NCBI RefSeq assembly: GCF_014384795.1
Contig: NZ_JACRSR010000004.1
Location: 1-64,000, forward strand
DNA length: 64,000 nucleotides
Direction of reading: 5' to 3'
Origin: Gehongia tenuis
GTDB lineage: Bacteria > Bacillota > Clostridia > Christensenellales > NSJ-53
Notes under the pieces: model-generated
What the model saw: the letters and a program-made list of their open reading frames with translations, nothing else
What the model was told of the DNA's origin: nothing
The model's database searches: none
Shown here: piece after piece, positions 6,370 to 14,975 of the stretch
Layout of the letters: the number at the start of each line of letters is the position of its first letter
Numbering within the stretch: the first letter of the stretch is position 1
Translations under genes and position numbers: made by a program

Positions 6370-7275
6370 TTATTTTTGAACGTCCGAACCCATCCGTCTG
6401 CGGTATTGGTTGGGTGTCATACCCGTTTTTTGTCTGAATTTCTCAATGAAATAGCTGGGCGTGCTGAATCCGCATTCGTATGCGATTTGGCTGACCGTCC
6501 GTCCGGGATGGTTGAGGAGCGCTTCGGCGCTCTTCGTGATTCTCAGGTTGTTGATATAGCTGAAAATTGTACTGCCCGTATGGCTCTTGAAATAACGGCA
6601 GCATTCGTTGGGGCACAGGTTGACCCATTTGGAGAGTTGCTTCAGGGTGATTTTCTCTCCAAAATGCTCATGAATGTAGTTGAGGATCAGCTTGATCCGC
6701 TCCAAAGCGTCCGGCGCCGCCTCCGCCGCGCCTTCCGCACCGCTTTGAAGAAGCAGGAAAAAAATGTGCATCAAAAGACTGACAATCCATATTTCAAACC
6801 CCTTCGCCCTCCCCTGATAGGCGCTATGAATCTCCCCCATCTTCTTGAGGACCAGACCCTGCCAGGATACATCCTTGGATAACAGAATGTATCGGCGTGT
6901 GGGGTCCTCCAGAAATCCCTTCAAATACCGGTTATGGATATCGCTCTCCGGGAAGGAGCCCATGAGCCTCGGGCTTACATCGGTACAATGATAGGCGGCA
7001 TCTGCCGTAAGCGGTTCGGCCATGTGCAGAACGCCGCTGTTGATAAAAAGCCCCATGCCAGCAGCCAGCAGATGGATCCCGTCCCCCACGTGGAACCGGA
7101 CCTGTCCCTCCGTCACCAGGCAAAACTGAAATTCATCGTGCCAGTGCCAGTCCACAAAACCGAGGGCGTTCTTCGCAAGAACCGTTTCATAGATGGCCAT
7201 GGGAAAGCCCTCCGTCCCGTGCCGCGTCATCTCCATTCGGCTGTCCTGATCAATAGGAATTCGATAAACCTGCAT
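6370..7275 (-). CDS. AraC-family transcriptional regulator with cupin domain
   Basis: About 301 residues from the ATG at 7275, chosen over 7290 because TTGGAGG lies just before it. The N-terminal half is an AraC-type cupin (DWHWHDEFQFCLVTEG, ligand-sensing). The C-terminal half has the two HTHs, ITLKQLSKWVNLCPNECCRYF and TVSQIAYECGFSTPSYFIEKF, with the family signature FRQKTGMTPNQYRR. It is divergent from the diaminopropionate ammonia-lyase operon with a 104-base AT-rich gap that holds a long inverted repeat. It most likely controls that operon in response to its substrate; the ligand is not known. Confidence 0.9.
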   Translation of the reverse strand: MQVYRIPIDQDSRMEMTRHGTEGFPMAIYETVLAKNALGFVDWHWHDEFQFCLVTEGQVRFHVGDGIHLLAAGMGLFINSGVLHMAEPLTADAAYHCTDVSPRLMGSFPESDIHNRYLKGFLEDPTRRYILLSKDVSWQGLVLKKMGEIHSAYQGRAKGFEIWIVSLLMHIFFLLLQSGAEGAAEAAPDALERIKLILNYIHEHFGEKITLKQLSKWVNLCPNECCRYFKSHTGSTIFSYINNLRITKSAEALLNHPGRTVSQIAYECGFSTPSYFIEKFRQKTGMTPNQYRRRMGSDVQK

Positions 7276-7294
7276 GGGCGCCTCCAACATCTTA

Positions 7295-7351
7295 ATATAT
7301 TGATATTATTTAAGGATATTATGATAGATTATCTGCAAAATATCAATATAT
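7295..7351. promoter_or_regulatory. Inverted repeat in the AraC/dpaL divergent promoter region
   Basis: ATATATTGATATT at 7295-7307 and its exact reverse complement AATATCAATATAT at 7339-7351, 31 bases apart, in the only very AT-rich stretch of this region. It is a plausible AraC-family regulator site between the divergent genes; binding itself is inferred. Confidence 0.5.
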
Positions 7352-7393
7352 AATTATATTAAGATCAAATGAACGAAAGGATGGTGTCGTGTT

Positions 7394-8521
7394 TTGGCAG
7401 GGCTTGAATGTTTTTACCATCCCGTCGGCAGGAGAATGCTTCCGGCGTATTTTGAGGCTTCCAACTTTCAAAAGGTCCTCCGTTATCATCAATCTCTCCC
7501 CGGTTACCAGCAAACACCGCTAGTGGCGCTGCCCGGGCTGGCAAGGGTGCTGGGTGTGGGCGGCATCTATTTGAAGGATGAATCCAGGCGTTTTGGCCTG
7601 AACGCCTTCAAGGGGCTGGGCGCCTCCTATGCGCTCCATGAGCTCCTGCAACGGGAAACGCTCAGGGAAGTGGTGTCCGCCACCGACGGCAATCATGGCA
7701 GGGCCCTGGCCTGGGCCGCCCAAAATGCCGGGCTCAAAGCCACCATCTTCATGCCCAAGGGCTCGTCGGAGTGCCGAGTCGAGGCCATCCGTGCCCTAAA
7801 TGCCGCCGTCCACGTAACACAGGCCAATTACGACGATACGGTGCGTATGGCACAGGCCTATGAGACAGCAACCGGCGCCCGTCTGGTGCAGGACACCAGC
7901 TTTGCCGGTTACACCGAGGTTCCCCGGGACATCGTTCTGGGGTATTCCACCATGGCCGCCGAGGCCTTGGAGCAGCTGAAGGCGCACGGAGTATCCCCCA
8001 CCCATGTTTTTTTACAGGCGGGCGTGGGTTCCATGGCCGGTGGAGTTATCGGCTATCTGGTCCGGACGCTGGGCAGCCGTGCGCCCCGTTTTACCATACT
8101 GGAGGCCTGGGAGAGCGCATGCATCTTTGCATCAGCACGGGAAGGAAAATGGACGGGCATCGGCGGGCATCCGAGAACCGCCATGGCGGGCCTCAACTGC
8201 GGCGAGCCCAATCCCGACATGCTGCCCGTTATAGAGGCGTTTGCTGAATTCTTTGTGCGGTGCACCGATGCCGTCAGCTACAGGGGCATGCGCCGGCTGG
8301 CCCGCCCTCTGGGCGGGGATCCCGCGGTGGTTTCCGGAGAATGCGGCGCGGTGGGTTTGGGCGTTTTGATGGAGCTTGCCGAGGACCCCGGTCTTTTGTG
8401 CTGGAAGAAACGGATGGGGATCGATGAACGTTCCAATATCCTGCTATTCAGCACCGAGGGTGCCACGGATAAAGAGCATTATGAAAAAATCATGGGGGAG
8501 GATCACGGCAATGAAATTTGA
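7394..8521 (+). CDS. dpaL: Diaminopropionate ammonia-lyase
   Basis: 375-residue PLP enzyme (YgeX/DpaL family) converting 2,3-diaminopropionate to pyruvate and two ammonia. Family landmarks: KDESRRFGLNAFKGLGASYA with the PLP lysine in NAFK, the TDGNHGRALAW motif, LQAGVGSMAGGV (phosphate-binding glycines), AGLNCGEPNP and the late SGECGAVGLGVL. Length is slightly shorter than the E. coli protein (398 residues). The start appears to be a TTG at 7394; the ribosome binding site is AAAGGA about 12 bases away, so the N-terminus is uncertain by some residues. It overlaps ygeY by 11 bases. Confidence 0.92.
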   Translation: MAGLECFYHPVGRRMLPAYFEASNFQKVLRYHQSLPGYQQTPLVALPGLARVLGVGGIYLKDESRRFGLNAFKGLGASYALHELLQRETLREVVSATDGNHGRALAWAAQNAGLKATIFMPKGSSECRVEAIRALNAAVHVTQANYDDTVRMAQAYETATGARLVQDTSFAGYTEVPRDIVLGYSTMAAEALEQLKAHGVSPTHVFLQAGVGSMAGGVIGYLVRTLGSRAPRFTILEAWESACIFASAREGKWTGIGGHPRTAMAGLNCGEPNPDMLPVIEAFAEFFVRCTDAVSYRGMRRLARPLGGDPAVVSGECGAVGLGVLMELAEDPGLLCWKKRMGIDERSNILLFSTEGATDKEHYEKIMGEDHGNEI

Positions 8522-9668
8522 AGAGATGAAGGACGATTTGATCCGGCTGGCACAAAAGGCGGTGCAAACCCGAAGCTATTCCAATGAGGAGGGCGAACTC
8601 GCCCGGCTTTTTGCGGAAGAGATGCGCCGTCTAGGCTACGATGAGGTTCGGATCGATTCCACCGGCAACGTCATCGGCCGGATCGGCAGCGGCGGCACCA
8701 TCCTCCACTTCGACGGCCACATGGACACCGTTCAGGTCAACGACGCACCCCTTTGGAAGCATCCGCCCTTCTCCGGCGAGATTGCAGAGGGCGCCCTATG
8801 GGGCCGGGGCTCCGTTGACATGAAGTCCGCCCTCTCAGCCGCGATCTATGGTGCGGCGTTGGCCCGGGACCGGGGTGCACTGGCAGGGAAGACCGTGTAC
8901 GTCACCGGCACGGTGTGCGAGGAATACTGCGACGGCGTAAATCTGCAGCATCTCTATGAGGAGCTTGCCCTAAAGCCGGACTACTGCATCATCTGCGAGC
9001 CCAGCGGCAACAAGATCACCCTGGGACACAAGGGCAAAGCCCAGGTCCGCATCATCACCCGCGGCGTATCCGCCCACGGCTCCGCCCCCGAGAAGGGCAA
9101 AAACGCCGTATATGAGATGGCCGAGATCATTGAGCGGGTGGACCAGCTCAATCGTTCCCTCTGCCGCGCCGGCGGCCCCTCGGGCACCATCGTGCTTTCG
9201 GATATTTCCTGTGTCTCCGCGTCCCTTAACGCGGTTCCCAGTCAGTGCAGCATCTATTTGGACCGGCGGCTGGCCCTGGGGGAGACATTGGATCAGGTGC
9301 GTTCGGAGATGGACCAGCTGGTGGCGGGCAAGGACGCCTATTGGGAAGTGGGTACCCTTCACCACACCTCCTGGACGGGCAAACCGCTGGACTATGAGCC
9401 CATGCATGATCCCTGGATCATTGGAAAGGATCAGCCTCTGACCCGGGCGCTCATCCGTTCCTGCGCCGAGGTCTACGGCACGGAACCGGACTTTTTCGAC
9501 TTCTGGGATTTTGGCACCAACGCCATCACTCCGGTGGCCATGGGCGTACCCACCATCGGTTTTGGGCCCGGTGAATATAAACTTGCCCACATGCTGAACG
9601 AGCATTGTCCCCTGGAGCAGATCACCGATGCCTGCAGGGTCTATGCCCGGCTGATTGAAAATCTATAG
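8511..9668 (+). CDS. ygeY: YgeY-family M20 metallohydrolase
   Basis: 385 residues from the ATG at 8511 (GGGGGAGG upstream, overlapping the end of dpaL). M20 peptidase family: metal ligands in HFDGHMDTV, the bridging Asp in GRGSVDMKS, the catalytic Glu in VCEEYCDG, further ligands in CEPS and near the C-terminus (GPGEYKLAHMLNEH). The dimerisation domain is marked by GHKGKAQVRIITRGVSAHGS. The YgeY group is conserved beside YgeX in E. coli and many anaerobes; it probably releases diaminopropionate or a related amino acid from an amide or peptide. The substrate is not established. Confidence 0.88.
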   Translation: MKFEEMKDDLIRLAQKAVQTRSYSNEEGELARLFAEEMRRLGYDEVRIDSTGNVIGRIGSGGTILHFDGHMDTVQVNDAPLWKHPPFSGEIAEGALWGRGSVDMKSALSAAIYGAALARDRGALAGKTVYVTGTVCEEYCDGVNLQHLYEELALKPDYCIICEPSGNKITLGHKGKAQVRIITRGVSAHGSAPEKGKNAVYEMAEIIERVDQLNRSLCRAGGPSGTIVLSDISCVSASLNAVPSQCSIYLDRRLALGETLDQVRSEMDQLVAGKDAYWEVGTLHHTSWTGKPLDYEPMHDPWIIGKDQPLTRALIRSCAEVYGTEPDFFDFWDFGTNAITPVAMGVPTIGFGPGEYKLAHMLNEHCPLEQITDACRVYARLIENL

Positions 9669-9682
9669 CCTTTCCATCCTCC

Positions 9683-9709
9683 AAAGCCCCGGTATCCGCC
9701 GGGGCTTTT
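9683..9709 (+). terminator. Intrinsic terminator after ygeY
   Basis: 10-bp stem AAAGCCCCGG/CCGGGGCTTT with a 6-base loop, then TTTT. It separates dpaL-ygeY from the amidohydrolase gene at 9774, which has its own AAGGAG site and may be transcribed by read-through or a separate promoter. Confidence 0.85.
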
Positions 9710-9773
9710 GCCGCTTTGACAAAGGCCCAGAAATCTTATATGGTTATCCTATCAAACGAGAAGGAGCAAAGCC

Positions 9774-10982
9774 ATGCACCATTCCGAGACGGATTTAAAA
9801 TACTGTCAGCACCTGCATGAAAAATTCTATGGACCGGGTTCCCTCCCCGGCGGCGGCGTTACCCGTCTTGGTTATTCCAAGGCGGAAGATGAGATGCACC
9901 GCCGCTTTGCCGAACTGGCCGAGGAGCTGGGCGCGGCTGTCCAGACGGATGAGGCGGGCAACACCTTTGCCTCCTGCCGCAGCGGTCCCCATGTGCTCAT
10001 GGCCTCCCACCTCGATTCGGTGGTGGAGGGCGGCAGATACGACGGGGTGGCCGGCGTGATCGCGGGTCTTTTATGCCTCAAATGGGCGGGGGACGACGGC
10101 CTTCAGCTTCCCCTCCAGATCGGCGCCTTTCGATCGGAGGAGTCTAGCAACTTTGGGATCTGCACCATCGGCAGCGGTCTTGTGACGGGCAAGGTGAGCG
10201 GGGATGATATCGCGGACTACCCCAGTCAGGACGGGGTGGCTTTTCGGGATATTTTCAGCGAACGGGGCTACTCGCTGCACCCCGCCCGAATCGAGGCGCC
10301 CCTGGCCTTTTTGGAGCTTCACATCGAGCAGGGCAAGGTCCTCGATGAAACGGGGGATGCGGTGGGCATTGTCACCGACATCACCGGTTTTCGCCGCTAT
10401 CTTGTGGAACTGAGGGGCAGCGCCGACCATTCCGGCGCCACGCCCATGGGCATGCGCCAGGATGCTCTATGTGCGGCGGCGGAAATCATTCTGGCCATGG
10501 AGAAACTCGGCCAGGCGGAATCGGTGCATCATTCGGTGTCCACGGTGGGCATCATCCACAACGCGCCCAACGTCCTCAATGTCATTCCCGGCCATGTGCG
10601 CCTTGGCATTGACAACCGCAGCACTGACGATGAAAGCCTCGATCGCATGCAGGCGCGTCTCCAGGATATCCTGGCGGAGGTCTGCTCCCGCCGGGCCGTG
10701 GAATACACCTCGGAGAAGATCACCCATTTCCTCCCGGTGAAGCTGGATCAAGGCCTTGAGGACGGCCTGGCAGCCGCGGCCGAAAAGCTGGGACTGTCCT
10801 ATCGAAGAATGCCCAGCGGCGCGGGACACGACGCGATGTGTTTTCCGCCCCTCTGTCCCACAGCCATGGTCTTCGTGCCCTGCAATCGGGGAATAAGCCA
10901 TAATCCCCTCGAATATACCTCTCCGGAGAGCATTCTTGACGGGGCCCGGGTAATCTACCAATATCTCAAAGAAAACTTCTAA
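9774..10982 (+). CDS. M20-family amidohydrolase (N-carbamoyl-L-amino acid hydrolase / allantoate amidohydrolase type)
   Basis: 402 residues, with GAAGGAG before the ATG. Landmarks of the amidase/hydantoinase/carbamoylase branch of M20: metal site SHLDSVVEGGRYDGVAGV, catalytic EESSNFG, LELHIEQGKVLDE, the dimer-domain substrate residues GSADHSGATPM, and the C-terminal SGAGHDAM with the last histidine in GISHNPLEYT. These enzymes hydrolyse N-carbamoyl or ureido groups. Together with DpaL and YgeY and the AraC gene, it suggests uptake of a modified diamino acid or ureido compound as nitrogen source; the actual substrate cannot be read from sequence. Confidence 0.88.
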   Translation: MHHSETDLKYCQHLHEKFYGPGSLPGGGVTRLGYSKAEDEMHRRFAELAEELGAAVQTDEAGNTFASCRSGPHVLMASHLDSVVEGGRYDGVAGVIAGLLCLKWAGDDGLQLPLQIGAFRSEESSNFGICTIGSGLVTGKVSGDDIADYPSQDGVAFRDIFSERGYSLHPARIEAPLAFLELHIEQGKVLDETGDAVGIVTDITGFRRYLVELRGSADHSGATPMGMRQDALCAAAEIILAMEKLGQAESVHHSVSTVGIIHNAPNVLNVIPGHVRLGIDNRSTDDESLDRMQARLQDILAEVCSRRAVEYTSEKITHFLPVKLDQGLEDGLAAAAEKLGLSYRRMPSGAGHDAMCFPPLCPTAMVFVPCNRGISHNPLEYTSPESILDGARVIYQYLKENF

Positions 10983-10985
10983 AAG

Positions 10986-11012
10986 AAAAGGACGGTATTC
11001 ACCGTCCTTTTT
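10986..11012. terminator. Bidirectional terminator between amidohydrolase and queT
   Basis: AAAAGGACGGT/ACCGTCCTTTT with a 4-base loop and T or A runs on both sides; serves the rightward amidohydrolase gene and the leftward queT gene, whose stop codon lies inside it. Confidence 0.85.
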
Positions 11013-11484
11013 CATACTCCCAGGATATCTGCGGGACCTTCCTGAGCCCATAGGCCAGGGGCAGTCCGAGTCCGTAGCAGGCGAGAAGCTGGCCCGCGCC
11101 CACAGTGAGCACCGTAAGCCAGAAAGGCGCCTGCCCCACAAAATAGAACAGGGCCGCAAGCCCCGCCGCGTTCAGCACCACTGGCGGCGCCAGCGCAAGC
11201 AGAGGTTTCTTGCGCCACCGGTAGGTCAGAGCCGCCGCGGCCAGCGTGATGAGCCCGCCCACCACAATATCAAGCGCAATACTGGATCCAAGAAGATTTG
11301 CAATCACACAGCCGATGAAAAGCCCGGGAACCGCTGCCGGCGTATAGAGCGCCAAAGCGCACAGCGCCTCGGAAAAACGAAGCTGCACCGGCCCGAAGCT
11401 GGTATACGCCAATAGCAGCGTCACCGCCACATAGGCCGCCGCTATGACCGCCGCCTGCACCATAAATCTCAATTTGGAACCCAT
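10999..11484 (-). CDS. queT: QueT-type queuosine precursor ECF transporter S component
   Basis: 161 residues from the ATG at 11484 (GGGGGG upstream). Five to six hydrophobic helices; the N-terminus AAVIAAAYVAVTLLL and QLRFSEALCALALYTPAAVPGLFIGC are typical of the QueT family, the substrate-specificity unit of an energy-coupling factor importer for a queuosine precursor. No EcfA/EcfT genes are in the window, as expected for the shared-ECF arrangement. It is preceded by a promoter and a leader that looks like a preQ1 riboswitch, which supports the assignment. Confidence 0.88.
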   Translation of the reverse strand: MGSKLRFMVQAAVIAAAYVAVTLLLAYTSFGPVQLRFSEALCALALYTPAAVPGLFIGCVIANLLGSSIALDIVVGGLITLAAAALTYRWRKKPLLALAPPVVLNAAGLAALFYFVGQAPFWLTVLTVGAGQLLACYGLGLPLAYGLRKVPQISWEYEKGR

Positions 11485-11554
11485 CAAATCCCCCCCAGCA
11501 AAACAGCGGGCCCATCCTTTCCACGAAAGAATAGACCCGCTTATCCGCGGCTAT

Positions 11555-11599
11555 CTCCCGTAGTTTTGTTTTGGGACAGGATGGTCTCGAACTGTCCTA
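11555..11599 (-). promoter_or_regulatory. Probable preQ1-I riboswitch before queT
   Basis: Read leftward, the transcript begins with a 6-bp stem GGACAG/CTGTCC around TTCGAGACCATC, immediately followed by the A-rich tail CAAAACAAAACTACGGGAG. Short stem, TTC-containing loop and an A-rich tail ending in ACTA are the hallmarks of preQ1-I aptamers. Downstream an AGCGGGTC...GGCCCGCT hairpin followed by GTTTT could be the expression platform (terminator). Gene context (queT) fits. The class call is by eye; the pseudoknot pairing is not perfect. Confidence 0.55.
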
Positions 11600-11615
11600 T
11601 GAAATTACCGGATTC

Positions 11616-11644
11616 ATTGTAGCATGGCGGCGCCGGCGTGTAAA
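11616..11644 (-). promoter_or_regulatory. Promoter of queT and its leader
   Basis: TTTACA (11644-11639), 17-base spacer, TACAAT (11621-11616) on the leftward strand. Transcription would start near 11609, right at the riboswitch stem. Confidence 0.75.
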
Positions 11645-11645
11645 G

Positions 11646-11972
11646 CTAATCCCACTCCACAAAGTCCCGTTCTTCGAGATAGTTCTCAAAGGCGTCCATG
11701 TAAGCCTCAATCCGCTGGCACAAAAGCATCTGGTCCTCTTCGGAGAGGGAGAAATGCTCGCTGAGGCTGTCTACGATGGTCTCAAAGGCGTCATCCTCAT
11801 CATAGTAATCCCCGTCAAGAACGCCCGCCTTTTGCATGTATGCATGGTCCGCATCATAGGCGGCCGCCGTGAATGCCTGGAGTTCCTCCTCGGGCATGTC
11901 TTTCATGAAGGGACTTTTCGTCAGTTTTTCTCCCACCTTTTCAAGAACGTCTTCACGGTTTAGATTCAGCAT
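11646..11972 (-). CDS. Acidic conserved small protein, unknown function
   Basis: 108 residues, all-helical and strongly acidic (for example VLDGDYYDEDDAFETIVDSL and EERDFVEWD). The start at 11972 has AAAGGAGGGAG upstream. It follows pepF by 13 bases and is probably the last gene of the usp-membrane protein-pepF transcript. No motif is recognised and there is no signal peptide. Confidence 0.6.
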   Translation of the reverse strand: MLNLNREDVLEKVGEKLTKSPFMKDMPEEELQAFTAAAYDADHAYMQKAGVLDGDYYDEDDAFETIVDSLSEHFSLSEEDQMLLCQRIEAYMDAFENYLEERDFVEWD

Positions 11973-11985
11973 GTTCTCCCTCCTT

Positions 11986-13776
11986 TCAGATGAGCCCTTC
12001 CAGCTCCTCCAGGCTCTCCTCGAACAGCTTCAGAGCATTGTCCACCGGCTCGGGCCTCGTCAGATCCACACCGGCAATCCTGAGCAGATTAAGGGGATGA
12101 TCACTGCCGCCGCTGGACAAAAAGGCCTTGTAGTTCTCCACGGCGCCGGGCTTCCCCTCCAAAATCGCCTTTGCAATGGCCACCGCGCTGGAGAAACCGG
12201 TGGCGTACTGATAGACGTAGAAAGGCCGGTAGAAATGGGGAATGCGCGACCATTCCAGAGCAATCTCGGGATCCTGCACGGCGGGGCCGTAGTAGTCCCG
12301 ATTGATCTCGCCGTACACTGCGCCGAAGCTCTGGGCGGTAAGCGGCTCACCCGCTTCCGCCATGGCATGGACCCGCTTTTCAAACTCCGCAAACTGGGTC
12401 TGCCGGAAGAGCGTGGTGCGGAACTGCTCCAGGAAATAGCTGAGCAGATAGGCTTTCACCTTCCTGTCGCCAGTCTTCAGCATATGGCGGTTCAGCAGCA
12501 CCTCATTGACCGTGGAGGCCACCTCCGCCACGAAGATGCGGTAGCTGGCCGTGGGATAGGGCTGATACTTATTGGACAGGTAGGAATGGACCGCATGCCC
12601 CATCTCATGGGCGAGCGTAAACAGATCATCCAGTTCGTCGTTATGATTCAAAAGCACGAAGGGATGGGCGCCGTAAATGCCGTAAGAGAAAGCACCGGAG
12701 GTTTTGCCCCGATTTTCGTAGACGTCAATCCAGCCCTCCTCCTTGCCCTCCTTCAGGATTTCCAGATAGTCTTCCCCCAGCGGCGCCAGTCCCTCCGCCA
12801 TGGTGGCAAAGGCGTCCTCGTAGGGGTAGGCGGCATTCGTTTCCACCAGCGGAACGTACGCATCGTACATGTGCAGATCGGGCAGGCCCAGCGCCCGCTT
12901 CTTGAGCTCCATGTAGCGATGCAGTGCGGGAAGATGGGCGCGCACCGCCTCGATCAGGCCGTCATAGACGGAAACGGGTACGTTATCATCGAAAAGCGCC
13001 TGTTCGAGGCAGGAGGCGTAGCGCTTGGCCTTCGCATAAAATACATCCTTCTTGATACTGCCCGCCAGAAGGGACGCGGTGGTATTTTTTACGCCGTCAT
13101 AGGTGCCGTAGTAGCTTTCAAAAACTCTTTGCCGCACACCGCGGTCGGGATGGCGCATGAGCTGAATAAAGCGGCCATGGGACAGCTCCACCGCTTTTCC
13201 CTCCACCTCCACCGCCTCAAAGCGGAGGTCGGCATCGCACAGCATGCTGTAGGCGGTGTCCATGCTCTGGGCCATATCGCCGCTTAATGCGATCAGCCGC
13301 TCCTCCCCTTCAGAGAGGATATGCGCACGGTAGCGCTGAATATCCCGCAGCTGGAACTTGTAAGGCTGGAGAGCGGGCTCCTCCTTAAAATACCTTTCCA
13401 GCTTTTCCGGCTCCAGGGACAAAAGCAGGGGCCGCATGAAGCTGAGCGCTTCGTCCAGCTGCACCACCATGCCCATCGCCTGATCCAGAAGGCCCTGGTA
13501 ACGGTCCACCTGATTGTCCTCGTCCAGCTTCAAATGGGCATAGGCATAAATGCGCTCCGCCTTTTCCGAAACCTCATCAATCTTTCGCAGCCCCGCCAGA
13601 AGATCGGCGGCGCTTTGAATCAGCGTATCCTTGAGCCCCGCAAGGCCGGGGATCTGCCCAAACACCTGGGCCAGCTCCTTTTTGCAGTCCTCATCGCTTT
13701 CGAACAGCACGGAAAGGTCCCACATGTAGGCCGAATCAAGATCCTTCCGGCTTGGCAGGCCATTCGTTTGCTCCAT
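11986..13776 (-). CDS. pepF: Oligoendopeptidase F (M3 metallopeptidase)
   Basis: About 596 residues, the usual length of PepF. The zinc site HEMGH is in TLAHEMGHAVHSYLS (near residue 390), with the third ligand Glu downstream in VAEVASTVNEVLL. The N-terminal lid (WDLSVLFESDEDCKKEL) and C-terminal YATGFSSAVAIAKAIL and FLSSGGSDHPLNLLRIAGVD are family hallmarks. The ATG at 13776 is preferred over 13782 because AAAGGAGG then sits 8 bases away. Cytoplasmic degradation of 7-17 residue peptides is the known family role. It follows the membrane protein gene by 16 bases. Confidence 0.95.
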   Translation of the reverse strand: MEQTNGLPSRKDLDSAYMWDLSVLFESDEDCKKELAQVFGQIPGLAGLKDTLIQSAADLLAGLRKIDEVSEKAERIYAYAHLKLDEDNQVDRYQGLLDQAMGMVVQLDEALSFMRPLLLSLEPEKLERYFKEEPALQPYKFQLRDIQRYRAHILSEGEERLIALSGDMAQSMDTAYSMLCDADLRFEAVEVEGKAVELSHGRFIQLMRHPDRGVRQRVFESYYGTYDGVKNTTASLLAGSIKKDVFYAKAKRYASCLEQALFDDNVPVSVYDGLIEAVRAHLPALHRYMELKKRALGLPDLHMYDAYVPLVETNAAYPYEDAFATMAEGLAPLGEDYLEILKEGKEEGWIDVYENRGKTSGAFSYGIYGAHPFVLLNHNDELDDLFTLAHEMGHAVHSYLSNKYQPYPTASYRIFVAEVASTVNEVLLNRHMLKTGDRKVKAYLLSYFLEQFRTTLFRQTQFAEFEKRVHAMAEAGEPLTAQSFGAVYGEINRDYYGPAVQDPEIALEWSRIPHFYRPFYVYQYATGFSSAVAIAKAILEGKPGAVENYKAFLSSGGSDHPLNLLRIAGVDLTRPEPVDNALKLFEESLEELEGLI

Positions 13777-13792
13777 TACCATTCCTCCTTTA

Positions 13793-14539
13793 TCATTCTC
13801 CCTCTAGCTTGCCCAGCCCTTCCGTCCGCCATCCCCCGAGGAGATAGCAGTCCTTGAAGGGGAGCGCGAAGCCCAGAAGGGCCAAAACGACGGCCGCCGC
13901 CGCGTTCAGCGGCAGACCCAAAAAATCAAGGACAAGGCCCATGAAAACCGCCGCCAGCCCCAGGGGCCCGTAATAGAAGGCGCCAAACGGGAGTCCCAGC
14001 CGCCCTTTGTCCAAAGGCAGCGGCGTCCAAAGGCACCTCAGAATGCTCCATAGAACCATCACTCCGCCAAAGACGATCCAGCGCAAAGCCGGGTAAAGCG
14101 CGTAAAGCCTTTCGATGGACCGCTCCGGGGTGAAAAGGGGAAAGATGTAAATCTCCAGAAAAGCGGCCGCCAGATTGGCCAGGAGAAACGCGCCGAGGGA
14201 CAAAAGCGCCGCCTTTGCGGACCACCAGGCGGCAGAACGGAGATCAAAGGCATTCCCGGCTTCGGGCCTTCCGGCTTTCCACTGCTGCCAAATCAGAAGA
14301 GGCCGTACTCCGAAGACATAGGCCGAAGCGATGAGGGCAGCCGCCGCGGCTTCCCACGGACTCAGCGCCGGAATCCGGTACCAGAACAGTCCGTCCTGCT
14401 CCGCGGGCGGCTCGCCTAAAAGCCATAGGGCCATAAGGCCAAAAAAGATCATGGAGACCAGCGCCGCCGGAAACCGCCTTCCATAGCTGCGAAGGCACGC
14501 CCGAAAGCATTGGCCCATGATCCCCATCTGTTTCATCAT
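13793..14539 (-). CDS. Polytopic membrane protein, unknown function
   Basis: 248 residues with about five to six hydrophobic segments (for example ALVSMIFFGLMALWLLG, LSLGAFLLANLAAAFLEIYIF, AVVLALLGFALPF). The N-terminal GQCFRACLRSYGRRFPAALV resembles the start of YesL/DUF624-like proteins but the resemblance is weak. Its ATG overlaps the stop of the universal stress gene (ATGA), so the two are translationally coupled, and pepF follows closely. Function unknown. Confidence 0.65.
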   Translation of the reverse strand: MMKQMGIMGQCFRACLRSYGRRFPAALVSMIFFGLMALWLLGEPPAEQDGLFWYRIPALSPWEAAAAALIASAYVFGVRPLLIWQQWKAGRPEAGNAFDLRSAAWWSAKAALLSLGAFLLANLAAAFLEIYIFPLFTPERSIERLYALYPALRWIVFGGVMVLWSILRCLWTPLPLDKGRLGLPFGAFYYGPLGLAAVFMGLVLDFLGLPLNAAAAVVLALLGFALPFKDCYLLGGWRTEGLGKLEGE

Positions 14540-14910
14540 TGTTCATCCGCCGTCACTACAAAGAATTCAACCCCGGGCAGCTTCTTTTCCAGCTTGCCCT
14601 TGAAGGCATCCCGGTCCCGCGGGCTCGCGCCCAGCACCACCACGTCGATAGCTTGTTCCCTCACGAAATGGGTGATGGTCGCAATCACATCATCCGAACG
14701 GAGCACCGTCATATCCGCACCGGCCTGCTTGGAAATATCAAAAAGATACTCCAGAGCCGCGCCCTCTTCCGGGTTACCCAAGAAGTTTTCCCCATTTTGC
14801 ACCACATGAACCACGGACAGCTTCCCATGGCGGCTCTGAGCCAGCTGCAGGCTGCGGTCGATCAGGCGCTGACAGGATTTCTGCCGGGTAACCAAGGCCA
14901 GTATTTTCAT
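14536..14910 (-). CDS. Universal stress protein (UspA) family
   Basis: 124 residues. The Rossmann-like pattern starts with KILALVTRQKSCQRLIDRSLQLA and continues KLSVVHVV, then ITHFVREQAIDVVVLGASPRD. The typical ATP-binding G2xG9xGS motif is not clear in the C-terminal part (LEKKLPGVEFFVV), so nucleotide binding is doubtful. It is the first gene of a probable operon with the membrane protein, pepF and the acidic protein. A related sensor-kinase Usp domain (KdpD-type) is a possible alternative origin. Confidence 0.7.
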   Translation of the reverse strand: MKILALVTRQKSCQRLIDRSLQLAQSRHGKLSVVHVVQNGENFLGNPEEGAALEYLFDISKQAGADMTVLRSDDVIATITHFVREQAIDVVVLGASPRDRDAFKGKLEKKLPGVEFFVVTADEQ

Positions 14911-14975
14911 CTCGTTCCCCCAATTTACATGGTCATCTGGTTACATTATAACATGTCTGACGGGGGAACTGAACC

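Noticed and set aside
11869..13287. Rightward 472-codon frame opposite pepF
   Set aside because: PepF on the other strand has all family motifs; the frame is a by-product of GC-rich codon use.
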